Assembly (NCBI GenBank): GCA_049684915.1
Contig: JBAVGO010000129.1
Coordinates: 1 to 39,224, forward strand
DNA: 39,224 bases
Reading direction: 5' to 3'
From: GWB2-37-7 sp049684915
GTDB lineage: Bacteria; Bacillota; Clostridia; Lutisporales; Lutisporaceae
Part shown: positions 1-7,526 of the stretch, in pieces
How positions within the stretch are numbered: the stretch's first letter is position 1
How the letters are laid out: each line of letters starts with the position of its first letter
Notes under the pieces: generated by a model
Seen by the model: only the letters and a program-made list of their open reading frames with translations
Database searches by the model: none
Told to the model about the DNA's origin: nothing
Made by a program: the position numbers and the translations under genes

Positions 1-1
1 G

Positions 2-694
2 CCCTATCCATTAGAAGAGTTAGAGGCTTATTTGCATGTATATAAGCATCACGGGTATCAGCCAGTAAGTCACAGCGAAATTTATCGGGCTGCCTATGGT
101 CCTGCATACCGCATTGTAAAATCAGAATATCGTGACTTTTTTAAGATATTCTGCAAAATCGACTTACTGATGAAATCAAAGGATACGGTCAATATAGCTA
201 TTGATGGAAACAGCAGTGCCGGGAAAACCACACTGGCATCTCTCATAAGTAATGTATATGACTGCAATATATTTCATATGGATGATTTCTTTCTAACACC
301 TGAACTTAAGACGGAAGAACGTTTAGAAGAGGTGGGAGGAAATGTAGATTATGTTCGGTTCGGGCAGGAGGTAATCGATGGATTAAATAGTGGCTGCAAA
401 TTTCAATATCGCATATATGATTGTAAGCAAATGGACTTTGTAAAAACTATATCGGTAACTCCTAAGAAACTAAGTATTATAGAAGGTGCTTACAGTATGC
501 ACCCTACCTTAATAAACAATTATGCTCTGAAGATATTTTTACATATTGATGAAAAAGAACAAAGCTCTCGAATTTTAAAAAGAAACGGAGCTTCTATGCT
601 AAGAAAATTTCTTTCCGAATGGATACCATTGGAAAATCTATATTTTGAAGAATTTAAAATTCAGAAGCGGAGTGATTTAATTTTTAGGAGATAA
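2..694 (+). CDS. Uridine kinase-like P-loop protein (5' partial)
   Basis: The reading frame is open to the left edge of the window, so the true start lies upstream; the TTG at 32 is not a convincing start. The protein has a Walker A motif (DGNSSAGKTT) followed by an MDDFF segment, the typical nucleoside-binding strand of uridine kinase and phosphoribulokinase-type enzymes. I infer an ATP-dependent nucleoside or small-molecule kinase of the cytoplasm. The ~50 residues before the P-loop are not part of a minimal uridine kinase, and more may be missing. The gene ends in a non-coding gap with a new promoter, so it is not in the operon that follows. The exact substrate is uncertain. Confidence 0.75.
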   Translation, partial: PYPLEELEAYLHVYKHHGYQPVSHSEIYRAAYGPAYRIVKSEYRDFFKIFCKIDLLMKSKDTVNIAIDGNSSAGKTTLASLISNVYDCNIFHMDDFFLTPELKTEERLEEVGGNVDYVRFGQEVIDGLNSGCKFQYRIYDCKQMDFVKTISVTPKKLSIIEGAYSMHPTLINNYALKIFLHIDEKEQSSRILKRNGASMLRKFLSEWIPLENLYFEEFKIQKRSDLIFRR

Positions 695-739
695 TTCTAT
701 GATAAATATTTAAATATGCTCATTATTGTATTATATATT

Positions 740-768
740 TTTACAAGGCAAAAGATAAGTGTTAAAAT
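740..768 (+). promoter_or_regulatory. Sigma-A type promoter of the TM1266/hydG leader
   Basis: TTTACA at 740-745 and TAAAAT at 763-768 are separated by exactly 17 nt, a good housekeeping promoter. Transcription would start near 775, about 200 nt before the first start codon, leaving a long untranslated leader. Confidence 0.6.
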
Positions 769-774
769 AGAAGT

Positions 775-960
775 GACAATAAAATAACAATGTATTTGCT
801 TGCAATATATTTGCATGGGGATACAGGGTTTGTTTATTTATTACCTGACCGCAAGGTATTTCTAAGCGGAAAGGCGTGCATTCAGCATGTGTGTTTTATT
901 TTTTTGCTGTTTGGCTCCCTTTTCGTAAAGAAAACGAAAAGGGAGTTTTTTATTTATAAA
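775..960 (+). promoter_or_regulatory. Candidate structured leader (attenuator or riboswitch-like), identity unknown
   Basis: About 185 nt lie between the predicted transcription start and the ribosome binding site of the 975 gene, and the leader ends in an intrinsic terminator. Before the terminator there are small hairpins: an ACC-GCAA-GGT tetraloop hairpin at 848-857, and CGTGC/GCATG around a 5-nt loop at 875-889. A terminator placed between a promoter and the first gene is the classical layout for premature-termination control. I do not recognise the class. A spurious 68-codon frame at 790-996 is not considered coding. Confidence 0.5.
915..951 (+). terminator. Intrinsic terminator inside the leader
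   Basis: A perfect 12-bp stem (915-926 with 934-945, CTCCCTTTTCGT paired to its complement) with a 7-nt loop is followed by six T. It lies only 10 nt before the ribosome binding site of the TM1266-like gene, so it would have to be bypassed for expression. Confidence 0.85.
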
Positions 961-974
961 GGAGGCAATATAAG

Positions 975-1226
975 GTGGAGAAAAGAATCGGAATAGTCGG
1001 TATTGTAATTGAAGATCTTTCATGTGTGGAAAGTGTAAATGCAATCCTTCATGAATATGCAGGGTTGATTGTCGGAAGGATGGGGATTCCCTACAGAGAA
1101 CGGGGTGTATCGGTAATATCAATGATTGTTGATGGCAGTAACGATGAAATAAGTGCTTTGACTGGTAAGCTGGGCAGAGTTGTTGGGGCAACGGTAAAAT
1201 CTATGATTACAAAAAATAATCAGTAG
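975..1226 (+). CDS. TM1266-family iron-only hydrogenase system regulator
   Basis: An 83-residue protein with the ACT/NikR-like fold pattern of the TM1266 family, small proteins encoded beside [FeFe]-hydrogenase maturation genes and called putative hydrogenase regulators. The start is GTG at 975 with an AAAGGAGG site at 958-965. It opens with a hydrophobic strand (RIGIVGIVIED) and has a central GIPYRERGVSVISMIVDG segment typical of the family. It precedes hydG, as in many Clostridia, and is itself preceded by a leader with a terminator. Its ligand and DNA target are not known to me; the family assignment is firm and the regulatory role is inferred. Confidence 0.88.
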   Translation: MEKRIGIVGIVIEDLSCVESVNAILHEYAGLIVGRMGIPYRERGVSVISMIVDGSNDEISALTGKLGRVVGATVKSMITKNNQ

Positions 1227-1240
1227 ATATTAGATATATA

Positions 1241-1316
1241 TTGCGAAAAAGCATTAACATACACAAAAGTAGTAGAAGCATCTACTTTTGTATTATCAAA
1301 ACTGTATTTTTCGCAA
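1241..1316 (+). repeat. Nested inverted repeats between the TM1266-like gene and hydG
   Basis: An outer perfect 10-bp pair, TTGCGAAAAA (1241-1250) and TTTTTCGCAA (1307-1316), encloses an inner perfect 10-bp hairpin, ACAAAAGTAG (1263-1272) and CTACTTTTGT (1282-1291), with a 9-nt loop. It directly abuts the leader repeat at 1317. There is no clean T-run, so a simple terminator is less likely. Confidence 0.6.
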
Positions 1317-1401
1317 CATATGAATCAAGGAAAACGTTTTGCACATTCTGAATTAAATGAAAGATGTTTAGTGCAAAACATATAGAAAGGAAGCGTAAAA
1401 T
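1317..1401 (+). repeat. Leader repeat element, copy 1 (upstream of hydG)
   Basis: Begins CATATGAATCAAGG, then a perfect 9-bp stem GTTTTGCAC (1336-1344) and GTGCAAAAC (1371-1379), then a TATAGAAAGGA segment holding the ribosome binding site, and ends at the hydG ATG. Near-identical sequence lies at 36976-37059, and a shortened copy at 19534-19585. All end at a start codon. Function unknown. Confidence 0.75.
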
Positions 1402-2853
1402 ATGAATTTTCTAGAAAAGTATAAAAAAGAATTTGAGAAGTATGACAAACTCGAGCATGATTTTATCGACGATGATAAGATTTGGTCACAGCTAAACAAA
1501 TGGGAAAATCCATCCAAAGAAGATGTGCGACGAGTATTAAAAAAAGCAGAGCAGTGTGTTCGACTTGAACCAGAAGAAACAGCAATTCTTATCCAAAACA
1601 AAGATGAAGATACTATACAGGAGATGTATGAACTGGCTCATAAATTAAAGGAAGAAGTCTACGGAGACCGCATTGTGTTTTTCGCACCGCTTTATATAAG
1701 TGATGAATGTGCAAACAATTGCAAATACTGTGGTTTCCGCAGCAGCAACACCACAATGCGACGTAAAACACTTAGCATGGATGAAATTGAGCAGGAAGTA
1801 AAAATCATGATTGAAGAGGGACAAAAACGAACTGTACTCGTTTATGGCGAATCTCCTACTACCGAAGCAGATTTTATGTGTGAGACAGTCAAAAAGGTAT
1901 ACAGTGTAAAAACACAGCACGGAGAAATTCGCCGTGCAAATATTAATTGTGCTCCGCTTACTGTTGAAGAATTAAAAAAATTAAAAACTGTAGATATAGG
2001 AACCTTCCAAGTTTTTCAGGAAACTTACCATCACGAAACCTACCGTCAAATGCATCCAGCTGGGACTATCAAGGGACACTATCGTTGGAGGCTGTATTGT
2101 ATGGACAGAGCGCAGGAAGCTGGGGTGGACGATAATGGTATCGGTGTATTGTTTGGACTGTATGATTGGCGGTTTGAGGTCATGGGGCTTTTATACCATA
2201 CCATACATCTGGAAGAGACATTTAACGGTGTGGGACCACATACGATTTCCTTCCCACGCATTACCTATGCCACTGGCACACCATTTTCCGAACATCCCGA
2301 ATATGCGGTCAGCGACAGCGACTTTAAGAAGCTGGTTGCTATTTTACGTCTTTCTGTTCCATATACAGGGCTTATTTGCACTGCTCGTGAATCAGACAAA
2401 GTACGCAAGGAGTTAATACCTTTCGGAGTATCACAGATTGATGCTGGAACACGTATTGGAGTTGGTGCTTATGCACAGTCTAAAAGTGCAAACCAGCTTC
2501 CTGATAAGGAACAGTTCTCTATCAATGACTCACGAACCCTGGACGACGTAGTAAGAGAAATCTGTGATATGCATTTTATACCATCTTTCTGTACCGCATG
2601 TTACCGTGCGGGTCGTACTGGGGAAAAGTTTATGAAGGTTGCCAAATCCAAGTTCGTGCATAATTTTTGTATACCAAATGCTATTTTTACATTTAAGGAA
2701 TACTTACTTGACTATGCGTCAAATGAAACAAGAGCAATGGGCGAAGAGGTGCTGGAACAGCATATAGAGCAGTTTAAGGGAGAACCTGTTTATGATACCA
2801 TACTCGTGAATCTAAAAAGAATTGAAAACGGTGAGCGTGACTTGCGTTTATAG
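1402..2853 (+). CDS. hydG: [FeFe]-hydrogenase H-cluster radical SAM maturase HydG
   Basis: HydG cleaves tyrosine to deliver the CO and CN ligands of the hydrogenase H-cluster. The 483-residue length is normal. The radical SAM motif CX3CX2C is at C103, C107 and C110, and the C-terminal cluster motif CX2CX22C, diagnostic for HydG rather than ThiH, is at C397, C400 and C423, so both iron-sulfur sites look intact. The start has AGAAAGGAAG upstream, supplied by the leader repeat. HydE, HydF and the hydrogenase itself are not in this window. Arginine codons are largely CGN, unlike genes after about 25 kb. Confidence 0.97.
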   Translation: MNFLEKYKKEFEKYDKLEHDFIDDDKIWSQLNKWENPSKEDVRRVLKKAEQCVRLEPEETAILIQNKDEDTIQEMYELAHKLKEEVYGDRIVFFAPLYISDECANNCKYCGFRSSNTTMRRKTLSMDEIEQEVKIMIEEGQKRTVLVYGESPTTEADFMCETVKKVYSVKTQHGEIRRANINCAPLTVEELKKLKTVDIGTFQVFQETYHHETYRQMHPAGTIKGHYRWRLYCMDRAQEAGVDDNGIGVLFGLYDWRFEVMGLLYHTIHLEETFNGVGPHTISFPRITYATGTPFSEHPEYAVSDSDFKKLVAILRLSVPYTGLICTARESDKVRKELIPFGVSQIDAGTRIGVGAYAQSKSANQLPDKEQFSINDSRTLDDVVREICDMHFIPSFCTACYRAGRTGEKFMKVAKSKFVHNFCIPNAIFTFKEYLLDYASNETRAMGEEVLEQHIEQFKGEPVYDTILVNLKRIENGERDLRL

Positions 2854-2880
2854 ACTAGCTGATTAAATAGGGTAAGATTA

Positions 2881-2909
2881 TTGACATATAACAGTAATGT
2901 CTATAAACT
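2881..2909 (+). promoter_or_regulatory. Putative promoter of the DUF134 gene
   Basis: TTGACA at 2881-2886, 17-nt spacer, and a weak -10 (TAAACT, 2904-2909; alternatively TATAAA at 2902 with a short spacer). About 100 nt of leader follow, containing an imperfect inverted repeat GAAGTAT/ATGCTTC near 2946-2972. Confidence 0.45.
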
Positions 2910-3014
2910 AATTTATGAACACTAAATACAAGGGAGCGTATTATGGAAGTATGATTAATCAGGTATGCTTCTAAGTATAGTTTAGGACAAAGTCAATAAA
3001 CGGAGTTGATATAA

Positions 3015-3491
3015 ATGGCAAGACCTACAAAGTGGAGAAAAATCGAAAATATACCTTCTATTCCTTATTTTATTCCATCAGAAACAGATATTGCGGAGGT
3101 TCCAGAGAATATATTAAAGCTTGAAGAACTAGAAGCTATTCGTTTAAAAGACTTAGAAGGGCTTGAGCAGGGAGAATGTGCAGAAAAAATGGAGGTATCT
3201 CGTCCGACATTTCAACGTATTCTTATTTCTGCGAGAGAGAAGATTGCTGACAGTTTGGTTAACGGAAAGATTATTCATATAGAGGGCGGTAACTTTACCC
3301 AGAATATCTGTCCAGTAAGTTGTATGGATTGCGGTAAGGAATGGATGGAAAGCTATGAGAATATGGAATCTATCAAAAGTGGAGATTATTCATGCCCTGC
3401 TTGTGGATCAAAAAAGGTTATTTGTATGCAGAACTGCAAAGGAAAGTTTGGTCGAAAAAATTGTTGGCGACATGCTAGGAATGAAGATTGA
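3015..3491 (+). CDS. DUF134 family putative DNA-binding protein
   Basis: A 158-residue protein beginning MARPTKWR, the hallmark of the DUF134 family. An N-terminal helix-turn-helix resembling sigma-70 region 4 (EMEVSRPTFQRIL-type recognition segment, about residues 60-75) is followed by a cysteine-rich tail: CPVSC, CMDCG and CPACG pairs plus further cysteines to the end, likely a zinc ribbon or metal sensor. The family often neighbours NifX/NifB-like and MinD-type ferredoxin ATPase genes, as it does here. I infer a metal- or redox-responsive regulator of the genes at 3777-6777. It is a separate unit ending in a strong terminator. Confidence 0.88.
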   Translation: MARPTKWRKIENIPSIPYFIPSETDIAEVPENILKLEELEAIRLKDLEGLEQGECAEKMEVSRPTFQRILISAREKIADSLVNGKIIHIEGGNFTQNICPVSCMDCGKEWMESYENMESIKSGDYSCPACGSKKVICMQNCKGKFGRKNCWRHARNED

Positions 3492-3510
3492 AAATTTAAA
3501 TAAAAACATA

Positions 3511-3555
3511 AAACAAGGTCAAAAAGCTTAAAAATTTTTGACCTTGTTTTTTTAT
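3511..3555 (+). terminator. Intrinsic terminator after the DUF134 gene
   Basis: A perfect 15-bp stem (3511-3525 with 3535-3549) around a 9-nt loop, continuing into a T-run. The A-rich left flank may allow use from the other strand as well. Confidence 0.9.
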
Positions 3556-3574
3556 AGGTTTTAAGATATAGATA

Positions 3575-3630
3575 TTGACATATGTTCATAACTATACTAA
3601 AATTATAATTGTGGGCATAAGCTCACAATT
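3575..3630 (+). promoter_or_regulatory. Strong promoter with an adjacent operator-like inverted repeat
   Basis: TTGACA (3575-3580), 17 nt, TAAAAT (3598-3603). Just downstream, at 3607-3630, an inverted repeat AATTGTGGGC/GCTCACAATT (one G-T wobble, ATAA loop) covers the expected transcription start, a usual repressor site position. It drives the CGGC/NifX/ATPase genes; about 150 nt of AT-rich leader follow, in which I see no gene. Confidence 0.6.
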
Positions 3631-3776
3631 GTGCAATTAATAACTATAGAGCTGTTAAAAATATGAAAATGAAATAACATCAATACTGACGGATTCCTTT
3701 GTAAATTTTAAATGCAATATTGATTTTTCTCAAATTGATTTCATTTAAAAAATAAAGAGTTAGGAGGGTTACTTTT

Positions 3777-4220
3777 ATGAAAAAGATAGGAATCATCATA
3801 TGTTCACGTTATCAAAACTGCGGAGGCGGGAAATGTCTAAGGGCATTAAAGGAAAGAAAAGGCGGATTTTCAATATATCCTTCTGAGGAAGAAATTGAAC
3901 TGGTTGGCTATACAAATTGTGGTGGATGTCCTGGCGGAAACATAGAATATGTGCCAGAAGAAATGATTAAAAACGGAGCAGAAGTAATTCATCTTGCTAC
4001 GGGATTTGTAGTAGGATATCCCCCATGCCCATATATAAAGCAGTTTAAAGAATTTATAGAAAATAGATACAAGGTAAAGGTTGTTGTAGGAACACACCCA
4101 ATTCCAATGAAATATTTTACAGAACATAAAAAATTATCATATTGGGGTAATATGAATATGTATGAAGCTGCCCCTGATTTGTTTCATGATGATGAAGTTA
4201 TTATGAAAAGCTATGATTAA
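3777..4220 (+). CDS. CGGC domain-containing protein
   Basis: A 147-residue protein with the cysteine-rich CGGC domain: an N-terminal MKKIGIIICSRYQNCGG segment with several cysteines, then NCGGCPGG at residues 47-54 and a later YPPCPYI. The family is thought to bind metal or a metal cluster; no enzymatic reaction is established. The ATG has a GGAGGG site. It opens the gene group at 3777-6777 behind a strong promoter and is followed by a NifX/NifB-like gene, supporting a role in metallocluster handling. Full length, no sign of damage. Confidence 0.88.
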   Translation: MKKIGIIICSRYQNCGGGKCLRALKERKGGFSIYPSEEEIELVGYTNCGGCPGGNIEYVPEEMIKNGAEVIHLATGFVVGYPPCPYIKQFKEFIENRYKVKVVVGTHPIPMKYFTEHKKLSYWGNMNMYEAAPDLFHDDEVIMKSYD

Positions 4221-4272
4221 GGGTGAATTTTTATAAAAATCATAATTAGAATATATAATGGAGGAATGTAAT

Positions 4273-4644
4273 ATGAAACTGATTGTACCAGTAGAAACCA
4301 AGTCTTTGGACGCACCTGTTTGCCCTTCGTTTGGTCGTACTCCACTTTTTGTATTGTTTGACACAGAAAGCGGAAAACATGAATTTTTAGATAATGGAGC
4401 TGCCGCAAGTCAGGGAGGAGCAGGCATTAAAGCAGCACAAATGCTGGTGGATAATGGAGCCACGGCGGTAATTACCTATCGATGTGGTGAAAATGCTGCA
4501 ACGGTACTAAATGCAGCCAATATTAAAATGTATAAAGCACAGGACGGTTCTGTTGATGATAACATTAAAAAGTACATAGACGGAAAGCTTGTTTTATTGG
4601 CTGAAATTCATCCCGGCTTTCACAATCATGGGGGTGGAAATTAG
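4273..4644 (+). CDS. NifX/NifB family (dinitrogenase Fe-Mo cofactor-type) cluster-binding protein
   Basis: A 123-residue protein of the dinitrogenase iron-molybdenum cofactor biosynthesis domain family, with the expected beginning (MKLIVPVE) and a conserved GxGIKAAQMLVDNGA helix segment. I place the start at ATG 4273 because GGAGG at 4260-4264 is 8 nt upstream; an in-frame ATG at 4258 precedes that site and lacks one of its own. The C-terminus is histidine-rich (HPGFHNHGGG), a possible metal site. The family binds Fe-S or metal precursor clusters. It overlaps the next gene by one base (TAGTG), so the two are co-translated. No nitrogenase genes are visible, so hydrogenase or general Fe-S work is more likely. 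Confidence 0.87.
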   Translation: MKLIVPVETKSLDAPVCPSFGRTPLFVLFDTESGKHEFLDNGAAASQGGAGIKAAQMLVDNGATAVITYRCGENAATVLNAANIKMYKAQDGSVDDNIKKYIDGKLVLLAEIHPGFHNHGGGN

Positions 4645-5477
4645 TGAGAATTGCCGTTCTCAGCGGAAAAGGCGGGACAGGCAAAACTCTTGTGTCTGTC
4701 AATCTTGCCTGTGCCTCTGTAAAGGCAGTGTATGTGGATTGTGATGTGGAAGAACCTAATGGGCATCTTTTTTTAAAGCCAGATATAACAGATAAGCAAG
4801 CTGTTACGGTTGTAGTGCCAGAATTAAATTTGGAAAAATGCACAGGATGTCGGAAATGTGTGGATTTTTGCAAATACAATGCATTGGCTTTAATTAAAAA
4901 TAAGCCTATGATTTTTTATGAAATATGCCATTCCTGTGGCGGTTGCATTCTCTTTTGCCCTGAAAAGGCATTCACTGAAAAGGAAAGAGCAATTGGCACG
5001 ATTGAAGAAGGTATATCAGATAATGTAACAGTTCTCACAGGATGTCTTAACACAGGCGAGGTTTCGGGTGTTCCAATTATCAAAAGGTTGATGGAAAAGC
5101 TACCAACACAAGACACGGTTATAATTGACTGCCCTCCTGGTAGTGCCTGTGTGGTTATGGAGAGTATTCGCGAAGCCGATTTCTGTGTTCTGGTTGCCGA
5201 ACCGACACTGTTCGGGGTTCACAATCTGGAAATGGTCTACGAATTGGTAAAACTGTTTAACAAACCGTTTGGCGTGGTGCTAAACAAATTCCTGCCTGGG
5301 GAAAATCCCGCTGAACAGTTTTGCGTAGAGCACCAAGTTAATATACTTACGAAGATTCCCTACGATGAAGTGCTAGGCAGTCTTAATTCTAAAGGACTTA
5401 TTGCTGTGCATGAAACTGAACAGTATAAGGAATTGTTTAAGAATCTGCTGGAGGCAATCACAAAGGAGGTGGTATAG
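4644..5477 (+). CDS. MinD/Mrp-superfamily P-loop ATPase with inserted 2[4Fe-4S] ferredoxin domain (first)
   Basis: A 277-residue ATPase with the deviant Walker A GKGGTGKT at residues 8-15 and a DCDVEEPN switch segment. A bacterial-type ferredoxin domain is inserted at about 60-110, with two complete CX2CX2CX3C motifs (C66, C69, C72, C76 and C95, C98, C101, C105). Start GTG 4644 overlaps the upstream stop. Such ATPases occur in tandem pairs beside NifX/NifB-like genes in anaerobes, and by analogy with Mrp/Nbp35 are expected to load or transfer Fe-S clusters in the cytoplasm. Paired with the gene at 5477; a heterodimer is plausible. Confidence 0.9.
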   Translation: MRIAVLSGKGGTGKTLVSVNLACASVKAVYVDCDVEEPNGHLFLKPDITDKQAVTVVVPELNLEKCTGCRKCVDFCKYNALALIKNKPMIFYEICHSCGGCILFCPEKAFTEKERAIGTIEEGISDNVTVLTGCLNTGEVSGVPIIKRLMEKLPTQDTVIIDCPPGSACVVMESIREADFCVLVAEPTLFGVHNLEMVYELVKLFNKPFGVVLNKFLPGENPAEQFCVEHQVNILTKIPYDEVLGSLNSKGLIAVHETEQYKELFKNLLEAITKEVV

Positions 5478-6334
5478 TGAAACAGCTTCTTATACTCAGC
5501 GGAAAAGGTGGAACGGGCAAGACCACAGTGGCTAGTGCATTTATAGAATTGAACCACAGCCGTGCCTTTGCTGATTGTGATGTGGATGCCCCCAATCTTC
5601 ATTTGGTCGTTTCACAGGAGTCCAATCCAGTAAAAACAGATTATTACGGGTTTGGTAAAGCAGTGATTGACGATTCAAAGTGCATTCGTTGTGGACTGTG
5701 TGAGAAAAAATGCAATTTCGGAGCCATAAAGAATTATGCGGTAGGTATTTTTGAATGTGAGGGCTGTGGCGTTTGTGTGGAGCTTTGTCCAGTACAGGCA
5801 ATTACAATGCATGACCATTCATCGGGAAGCTTGATGTTGTATAAGAATAATGAAAAAGTCTTTTCCACCGCTCAGCTTAAAATGGGCAGTGGCGCGTCGG
5901 GCAAGCTAGTAACGGCCGTGAAAAAACAACTCGTGCAGGAGGTGCCTGACGCGGAATTAGCTATAATAGATGGTTCGCCGGGAATAGGCTGTCCGGTTAT
6001 TGCATCAATCAGTGGTGTGGACATGGTATTGATTGTCGCCGAGCCTACCATATCAGGCATCCATGACATGAAAAGGATCATAGATACTGCAAAGCATTTT
6101 GGCGTAAGCTGTGCTGTTTGTATAAATAAGTTTGATGTAAATTTAGATAATACCAAAGCGATTGAAGGCTATTGCAATGACATTGAAATTCCTTTTGCAG
6201 GAAGAATACCATATGATGAAACGGTAGTAAAAGCGGTAAATCGATGTCAAAGCGTTGTCTGTTATCCAGACAGCCCAGCTGGAAAAGCAATCACATCATT
6301 ATGGGAAAGTATCTACAAAAATTATCTAAGATGA
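5477..6334 (+). CDS. MinD/Mrp-superfamily P-loop ATPase with inserted 2[4Fe-4S] ferredoxin domain (second)
   Basis: A 285-residue paralogue of the preceding protein: GKGGTGKTT at residues 9-17, DCDVDAPN switch, and ferredoxin insertion with cysteines 69, 72, 75, 79 and 94, 97, 100, 104. Start GTG 5477 shares its first base with the upstream stop codon, implying coupled translation and equal dosage. The two keep the same architecture but have clearly diverged, suggesting two different subunits of one complex rather than a recent duplication. Probable role: ATP-driven assembly or transfer of an Fe-S or mixed-metal cluster. Confidence 0.9.
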   Translation: MKQLLILSGKGGTGKTTVASAFIELNHSRAFADCDVDAPNLHLVVSQESNPVKTDYYGFGKAVIDDSKCIRCGLCEKKCNFGAIKNYAVGIFECEGCGVCVELCPVQAITMHDHSSGSLMLYKNNEKVFSTAQLKMGSGASGKLVTAVKKQLVQEVPDAELAIIDGSPGIGCPVIASISGVDMVLIVAEPTISGIHDMKRIIDTAKHFGVSCAVCINKFDVNLDNTKAIEGYCNDIEIPFAGRIPYDETVVKAVNRCQSVVCYPDSPAGKAITSLWESIYKNYLR

Positions 6335-6420
6335 GATGTCTACTAATGCAGACAGAAATACTTTCCAATGTTTAGGACATACTAAGCAAAACTATAAAAA
6401 TTATAAAGGAGAAGATAATT

Positions 6421-6777
6421 ATGAAAATTGCAGTTGCAAGTGAAGGTAAAATGGTAACCGAGCATTTCGGTCACTGTGAGGGATTTATTATATTCGAGGC
6501 AAAGGATAATCAAATTACAAATAAAGAAATAGTTCCAAATCCAGGACACAGACCAGGATTCTTGCCGGTTTTTCTCCATGATAAAGGAGTAAATGTCATT
6601 ATCTCAGGTGGTATGGGTGGAGGAGCCATCGATATTTTTAACGAAAAGGGTATTGAGGTTATCATAGGTGTATCAGGCGATGCGGAGACTGCTACTAACA
6701 GTTATTTGCAGGGTAAGCTAGAATCGACAGGTTCTGTTTGCCATGAGCATCAGCACTCGGATGAGTGCTCAAAATAA
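6421..6777 (+). CDS. NifX/NifB family cluster-binding protein (second copy)
   Basis: A 118-residue member of the dinitrogenase Fe-Mo cofactor domain family, with the classic MKIAVAS opening and an EHFGHCEGF motif in which His and Cys are likely cluster ligands, followed by the GGMGGGAIDIFNEKGI glycine-rich segment. The tail holds more His and Cys (CHEHQHSDEC), a likely metal-binding extension. AAAGGAGAAG precedes the ATG. It lies 86 nt after the ATPase pair and probably closes the same transcription unit, being followed by a terminator at 6818. It differs from the 4273 gene in keeping the HFGHC motif. Confidence 0.9.
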   Translation: MKIAVASEGKMVTEHFGHCEGFIIFEAKDNQITNKEIVPNPGHRPGFLPVFLHDKGVNVIISGGMGGGAIDIFNEKGIEVIIGVSGDAETATNSYLQGKLESTGSVCHEHQHSDECSK

Positions 6778-6817
6778 GATAACATTAATTAGTGTTTTAA
6801 TGTGTTTTTATAGGACC

Positions 6818-6862
6818 AAATATGTTCTCTCAAACGTATGCTTTGAGGGAACATATTTTTTG
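6818..6862 (+). terminator. Intrinsic terminator after the metallocluster group
   Basis: A 17-bp stem (6818-6834 with 6842-6858; one G-T wobble), 7-nt loop, then a T-run. Confidence 0.85.
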
Positions 6863-6956
6863 CAAAGGAGCATACAAAGACATAGATATATACAATAAAA
6901 AGGAATTGTACTATCATATCATTTGTAGGATTAACATTGTAGGAGGAGATTTTTTG

Positions 6957-7394
6957 ATGAATAATGGTTTTATCTATTCTATTTCTATTAGCTCAGAAAG
7001 AGGGCAGCTTAAAAAAGAAGTAGCAGAAGTTAATGTTATAGAAAATTATGGGATCGAAAATGATGGACATGCAGGTAACTGGGGTCGTCAGATTACTTGT
7101 CTTAACTTAGCTAGTGTCCAAAAAGTAAATAAAGTGCATCAGCTAAATGTAGGACCTGGTGACTTTGCAGAGAATATACTAATTGATGGAATGGATTTTT
7201 CTATGATGCCAGTCGGAAGCAGACTAAGATTGGGCTCAAGTGCTGTTATAGAAATTACTCAAATTGGTAAAGAGGATCATCCAAGTATAGTCAGTAGAAC
7301 ATTTGGAGTAAGTCTTTTGCCTAGTGAAGGATTATTTTGTAAGGTTATTACTGGAGGTAAAGTTAAAAAAGGAGATATTGTTAAAAAAATATAA
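6957..7394 (+). CDS. MOSC domain-containing protein
   Basis: A 145-residue stand-alone MOSC domain (named from the molybdenum cofactor sulfurase C-terminus). The family motifs GIENDGHAGNWGRQ and PGDFAENI are present, as is the C-terminal GLFCKVITGG segment with a cysteine near the usual position. The start at 6957 is chosen because AGGAGGAG lies at 6941-6948; the frame is open further upstream to 6822 but crosses a terminator hairpin there. Stand-alone MOSC proteins are linked to molybdopterin or sulfur-carrier chemistry, in line with the tungsten or molybdenum enzyme genes at 13 kb. The exact substrate is not known. Confidence 0.88.
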   Translation: MNNGFIYSISISSERGQLKKEVAEVNVIENYGIENDGHAGNWGRQITCLNLASVQKVNKVHQLNVGPGDFAENILIDGMDFSMMPVGSRLRLGSSAVIEITQIGKEDHPSIVSRTFGVSLLPSEGLFCKVITGGKVKKGDIVKKI

Positions 7395-7526
7395 ATTCTA
7401 TAATAAACTCTACCATACCTGCATAACTTGCGGTATAATAAAATTAAGCTATGGGTTAAACATGAAAACCTTTATAAAATAGCAGATTTAACGAGTATTA
7501 ATCTAGATAATTTAGGAGGAAATATC

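Noticed and set aside
790..996. 68-codon plus-strand frame before the TM1266-like gene
   Set aside because: It runs through the leader hairpins and the terminator and overlaps the real gene in another frame; there is no ribosome site.
862..1191. 109-codon minus-strand frame opposite the TM1266-like gene
   Set aside because: It is antisense to a recognised family member, crosses a terminator and has a low-complexity composition.
3015..6777. Nitrogen fixation genes
   Set aside because: The NifX/NifB-like domains are the broad cluster-binding family; there is no nifH, nifD, nifK or radical SAM NifB.
6822..6956. N-terminal extension of the MOSC gene
   Set aside because: It lies inside a terminator hairpin and lacks a ribosome site; AGGAGGAG precedes ATG 6957.
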